Shown: positions 5,455 through 8,337 of the stretch, piece by piece | How positions within the stretch are numbered: position 1 is the stretch's first letter | Layout: each line of letters begins with the position of its first letter | From: Deltaproteobacteria bacterium | Lineage (GTDB): Bacteria; Desulfobacterota; SM23-61 | Direction of reading: 5' to 3' | Length of the DNA stretch: 8,337 nucleotides | Assembly: GCA_016234425.1 (NCBI GenBank) | Contig: JACRCA010000085.1 | Location: 1-8,337 of the forward strand | Made by a program: the position numbers and the translations under genes | Notes under the pieces: model-generated | The model's input: the letters and a program-made list of their open reading frames with translations, nothing else | Databases searched by the model: none | What the model was told of the DNA's origin: nothing

Positions 5455-7380
5455 ATGAACCAGGTAAGCCCCATGGATGAAAGGTACAGGGTTTTAAAAG
5501 GTTTTCAGCGCTGGATAACTATTATTTTTTCCCTCGCAGCCATAATTTTAGCGGTCTATCAAATTTTCCACCTCCGTCTTTTCGACATCATGATAATGGA
5601 TAATTCTTACCTCTATCTTTTATTGGCATTATACCTCTCCCTATCCTTTTTGCTCTTCCCCCCGAAGAAAGGTGCCTCCGCCAAAATATTTTTCTGGTTT
5701 GATTCCTTTCTCTTCCTTTTATCTTTAGGGATTCCCATATTTTTTGCCTGGCATGGGTACAAAATTATTGAAAAAGGCTGGGGATATCTGGCTCCCCCGG
5801 ATATCTTGGTAATGGCGGTGATTCTCTGGTTCTTAGTACTGGAAGCAGTCAGGAGAACCCAGGGTTTAACTCTGGCCATCATTCTCTTTGTTTTTTCGCT
5901 TTACCCTCTCTTTGCCCCACACATGCCGGGGTTCTTGGAGGGATACGGACGTTCTTTTATTACCACAGCCACATTTCATTCCCTGAGCGTGGATAGCATT
6001 TTAGGGATACCCCTGAGAGTTTTTGGTGAATTATTGATCGGCTTCATGCTCTTCGGCGTTGCTTTGCAGGCTTCTGGGGGAGGAAAATTTTTCCTCAACC
6101 TATCTTTTGCGCTACTGGGGGGTACCAGGGGCGGACCGGCAAAGGTAGCAGTTTTAGCCAGTGCTCTTTTCGGCACGATGAGTGGCAGTGCCATCTCCAA
6201 TGTAATCACTACGGGATCTATTACGATTCCCGCCATGAAAAGGATTGGCTATCCGCCTCACTATGCCGGGGCCATTGAGTCATGCGCTTCTACTGGTGGT
6301 GTGCTGATGCCCCCGGTGATGGGAGCTACAGCGTTTGTCATGGCCGCTTTCTTGCAATTACCTTATGCCCAGATTGCCATCGCCGCGGCCATACCATCTA
6401 TTTTATATTACCTCGGGCTATTGATCCAGGTGGATGGTTTTGCAGCCAAGAAGGGATTTCCAGGGATCCCCCGCAGTGAAATCCAGCCGCTAAAAAAGAC
6501 CTTGAAAGAGGGTTGGTTCTATCTTCTTTCTTTGATCGTGCTGATGTATTTTTTGTTTTCTTTGCGCGTGGAGAGCCAAGCTCCCTTTTATGCCATTGCC
6601 ATTCTTCTGGCCGCGGCGATGATCCGGAAAGAAACCAGGTTTACCTTGGACAGTCTCTTGCAATTTATCCAATCCACCGGTAAATTCTTGGCCGAGTTGC
6701 TTGCCATCCTTGCCGGGGTAGGGATGATTATGGGATCTCTGGCCCTTACCGGCGTAGCCGCCAGTTTTTCCAGGGAACTTGTGGCCCTTGCCGGGGGGAA
6801 TATAGCATTTATGCTCATTTTGGGCGCTCTAACCAGCTTCATTTTAGGGATGGGAATGACGATCACTGCCTGCTATGTCTTCTTGGCGTTGGTTTTAGCG
6901 CCAGGATTAGTCGCCCAGGGCCTGAACGCGCTCGCTGTGCATCTTTTTGTGATGTATTGGGGAATGATTTCTTTTATCACCCCCCCGGTGGCTCTGGCGG
7001 CATTTGCTGCGGCCACGATCGCCCAAACCTCGCCCATAAAAGTAGGGTATACGGCTTGTCGCTTAGGAGGAGTGATTTACATCCTGCCTTTCATCTTTGT
7101 TTTTAACCCGGCCTTAATCCTTCAAGCCGGGATTGGAGAAATTTTGCAAACCGTGTCCTCGGCGACTCTGGGTGTAATTCTCATCGCCTCCTCCTTCGAG
7201 GGCTATTTGTTGGGGATTGGAAGGCTTAATTGGGGGTTTCGGATCGCTTTTCTAATTGCAGGTATTGCTTTGGCAATTCCTGAATGGAAAACGGATCTTC
7301 TGGGTTTAGCCATCGCCTTGGCTACATTCTTATTGGCTCGATTAGGGAGACGTAAAACCGCGCCCGGGATCGAAATCTGA
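5455..7380 (+). CDS. TRAP transporter fused permease (4TM/12TM, DctQM-like)
   Basis: This inner-membrane secondary transporter of the TAXI-TRAP type, 641 aa from ATG 5455, has the small DctQ-like and large DctM-like subunits fused; it imports the receptor-delivered solute, normally driven by Na+ or H+ gradient. The N-terminal 150 residues hold about four membrane segments (roughly 20-38, 49-69, 78-98, 111-127), beginning with the usual YRVLKGFQRWI. The DctM part shows FGTMSGSAISNVITTGSITIPAMKRIGYPP (about 239-268), ASTGGVLMPPVMGATAF (278-294), LGMGMTITACY (464-474) and MYWGMISFITPPVALAAFAAA (500-520). GTG 5389 would add 22 residues but sits in a hairpin with no room for a ribosome binding site. 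ATG 5455 has GGAAAAGG 3-7 nt upstream; ATG 5473 is an alternative that removes six residues. Length is normal for fused forms. The last ~90 residues are additional hydrophobic segments. Confidence 0.92.
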   Translation: MNQVSPMDERYRVLKGFQRWITIIFSLAAIILAVYQIFHLRLFDIMIMDNSYLYLLLALYLSLSFLLFPPKKGASAKIFFWFDSFLFLLSLGIPIFFAWHGYKIIEKGWGYLAPPDILVMAVILWFLVLEAVRRTQGLTLAIILFVFSLYPLFAPHMPGFLEGYGRSFITTATFHSLSVDSILGIPLRVFGELLIGFMLFGVALQASGGGKFFLNLSFALLGGTRGGPAKVAVLASALFGTMSGSAISNVITTGSITIPAMKRIGYPPHYAGAIESCASTGGVLMPPVMGATAFVMAAFLQLPYAQIAIAAAIPSILYYLGLLIQVDGFAAKKGFPGIPRSEIQPLKKTLKEGWFYLLSLIVLMYFLFSLRVESQAPFYAIAILLAAAMIRKETRFTLDSLLQFIQSTGKFLAELLAILAGVGMIMGSLALTGVAASFSRELVALAGGNIAFMLILGALTSFILGMGMTITACYVFLALVLAPGLVAQGLNALAVHLFVMYWGMISFITPPVALAAFAAATIAQTSPIKVGYTACRLGGVIYILPFIFVFNPALILQAGIGEILQTVSSATLGVILIASSFEGYLLGIGRLNWGFRIAFLIAGIALAIPEWKTDLLGLAIALATFLLARLGRRKTAPGIEI

Positions 7381-7422
7381 TCATTTAAACACCGCCCTTG
7401 TCCTTACTTAAAATTCTTGACC

Positions 7423-7464
7423 TTTTCCTAAAAAAATACTAACTTTTTGGAAAATTGAATTTTT
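7423..7464 (+). terminator. Possible weak AT-rich terminator after the TRAP permease gene
   Basis: TTTTCC, a bulged T, and AAAAA (7423-7434) can pair with TTTTTGGAAAA (7444-7454) around a 9-nt loop, giving 11 pairs with one bulge; TTGAATTTTT follows. The stem is poor in GC, so this is a weak candidate. It sits 43 nt after the permease stop and before a new gene with its own ribosome binding site, where a transcript end is expected. Confidence 0.3.
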
Positions 7465-7502
7465 GCAAATGCTTTCGGAATGACTTCCCTGGAGACTTTC
7501 CC

Positions 7503-7512
7503 TTCTTAAGAA
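7503..7512 (+). promoter_or_regulatory. Palindrome upstream of the acyl-CoA dehydrogenase gene
   Basis: TTCTTAAGAA is a perfect 10-bp palindrome flanked by loosely complementary CCC (7500-7502) and GGG (7516-7518). It lies 40 nt before the start codon in an AT-rich leader, a place suited to an operator. No known operator is matched from memory, and a short palindrome of this kind can arise by chance. Confidence 0.2.
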
Positions 7513-7552
7513 AGAGGGAGGAGGGCCAAAGGGAACACGAAGGAGTTGGCCT

Positions 7553-8337
7553 ATGAATTTTGACGTGACCGAAGAACAGGCCGCTATGGAGCAGATGGCC
7601 AAGAATTTTTCCGAGAAAGAAATTGTCCCCAATCTGAGAAGAGAAGAGTTTAACCGTGAGCTGGTGAGTAAAATGGGGGAACTCGGCCTTTTTGGCTGCG
7701 CCTTTCCTGAGGGGATGGGGGGATCAGATTCAGGCTTTCTGGCCCATTCCATCGTCTGCGAGCAGATCTCCACTTACGATTCGGGGCTGCGCAGCCTATT
7801 CAATCTCCAGGCCATGACTGTCCCTTACACGATCATGGAATGGGGAAGCGATGCCGTCCGCAAGAAATACGTCAAACCCTTGGTTGTTGCCGAAAAACTG
7901 GGCTGCACCTGTTTCTCCGAGCCCAACGCCGGGTCCGACATTGCCGCCATCGAGACCAAGGTAGTGGACAAAGGAGACCACTTTCTGATCAATGGAACCA
8001 AGACCTGGATTTCTAATGGAACAGTGGCTGATTTTGCCGTTATCTATTGCACCTTCGACAAGTCTTTAAAACATAATGGCCTCTGCGCCATCGTCGTAGA
8101 GACCAATCAACCCGGCTGGCAGCCCCATGAGATTCCCAAGTTGGGGGATAAATCTTCGCCTATCGCCGAGATTTTTCTGGAAGATGTCCATGCACCCAAA
8201 GAGAACCTCCTGGGCGAATGGGGGGGCGGTTTCAAAGTGGCCATGACCGCCCTGGACCGAGGCCGGATCAGCGTGGGCAGCGGAGCCGTGGGCATCTGCC
8301 AGGCCTGCCTTAACGCCTCGGTGAAGTACGCCAACGA
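7553..8337 (+). CDS. Acyl-CoA dehydrogenase, glutaryl-CoA dehydrogenase-like (3' partial)
   Basis: This is a cytoplasmic FAD-dependent acyl-CoA dehydrogenase that forms an alpha,beta-double bond in an acyl-CoA and passes electrons to ETF. The first 261 residues are visible; the family has about 380-390, so the C-terminal helical domain with the catalytic glutamate is cut off. The N-terminal helical domain ends near 115; the middle beta domain shows CFSEPNAGSDIAA (120-132), NGTKTWISNG (147-156) and FLEDVHAPKENLLG (208-221); the start of the C-terminal domain shows LDRGRISVGSGAVG (234-247). The stretch YDSGLRS (75-81) resembles glutaryl-CoA dehydrogenases, where this Arg contacts the substrate's distal carboxylate. 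Helix text after IVP (24-26) is a few residues shorter than usual. ATG 7553 has AAGGAG 7 nt upstream. It probably begins a new transcription unit after a 172-nt AT-rich gap. The family is sure; the substrate is not. Confidence 0.92.
   Translation, partial: MNFDVTEEQAAMEQMAKNFSEKEIVPNLRREEFNRELVSKMGELGLFGCAFPEGMGGSDSGFLAHSIVCEQISTYDSGLRSLFNLQAMTVPYTIMEWGSDAVRKKYVKPLVVAEKLGCTCFSEPNAGSDIAAIETKVVDKGDHFLINGTKTWISNGTVADFAVIYCTFDKSLKHNGLCAIVVETNQPGWQPHEIPKLGDKSSPIAEIFLEDVHAPKENLLGEWGGGFKVAMTALDRGRISVGSGAVGICQACLNASVKYAN

Noticed and set aside
7417..7445. TTGACC with TAACTT 17 nt downstream as a sigma70-like promoter for the dehydrogenase gene
   Set aside because: The -10 match is only 3 of 6 and the region overlaps the candidate terminator hairpin, so it is not strong enough to list as a promoter.
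7449..7466. GG...GC pair resembling a sigma54 -24/-12 promoter
   Set aside because: The spacing between GG and GC is 14 nt instead of the required 10, and the flanking bases do not match.

Overview
The window is densely coded, with every gene on the + strand. It carries two unrelated solute-uptake systems one after the other, followed by the start of an acyl-CoA dehydrogenase gene. The content (a branched-chain-amino-acid-type ABC transporter, a TAXI-type TRAP transporter with a fused 4TM/12TM permease, and an acyl-CoA dehydrogenase of glutaryl-CoA dehydrogenase type), together with 7-bp-periodic intergenic repeats, suggests an anaerobic carboxylic- or aromatic-acid-degrading bacterium, perhaps from Desulfobacterota (former Deltaproteobacteria). 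That placement is inference from gene content and memory of similar genomes; no marker gene is present.

Region 1 (1-4079) is an ABC importer of the LIV/HAAT family in canonical order: periplasmic binding protein (5' end cut off by the window), LivH and LivM permeases, LivG and LivF ATPases. livH/livM overlap by 11 nt and livG/livF by 14 nt, so translation is probably coupled. The 99-nt livM-livG gap holds a long imperfect hairpin built from 7-bp units. LivG has a strongly divergent ABC signature motif, while LivF looks canonical.

Region 2 (4080-7380) is a TAXI-TRAP secondary transporter: a secreted TAXI solute receptor with a strong ribosome binding site, then a fused small/large TRAP membrane protein. 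The livF-TAXI gap holds a tract of five 7-bp units. The gap between receptor and permease holds a strong, almost perfect GC-rich hairpin without a T-run, suited to lowering permease expression relative to receptor.

Region 3 (7381-8337) is an AT-rich 172-nt gap with a possible weak terminator hairpin, then the first 261 residues of an acyl-CoA dehydrogenase. That protein keeps the arginine which contacts the distal carboxylate in glutaryl-CoA dehydrogenases but lacks the glutamate associated with decarboxylation, so a non-decarboxylating dicarboxyl-CoA dehydrogenase is a plausible reading.

Read together, the window could encode uptake of carboxylates or amino acids next to their CoA-thioester oxidation, but no substrate can be fixed from sequence alone. 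I see no mobile element, CRISPR array, tRNA, rRNA or obviously new multi-gene system. The least ordinary elements are the intergenic structures, the LivG signature and the dehydrogenase active-site substitution.
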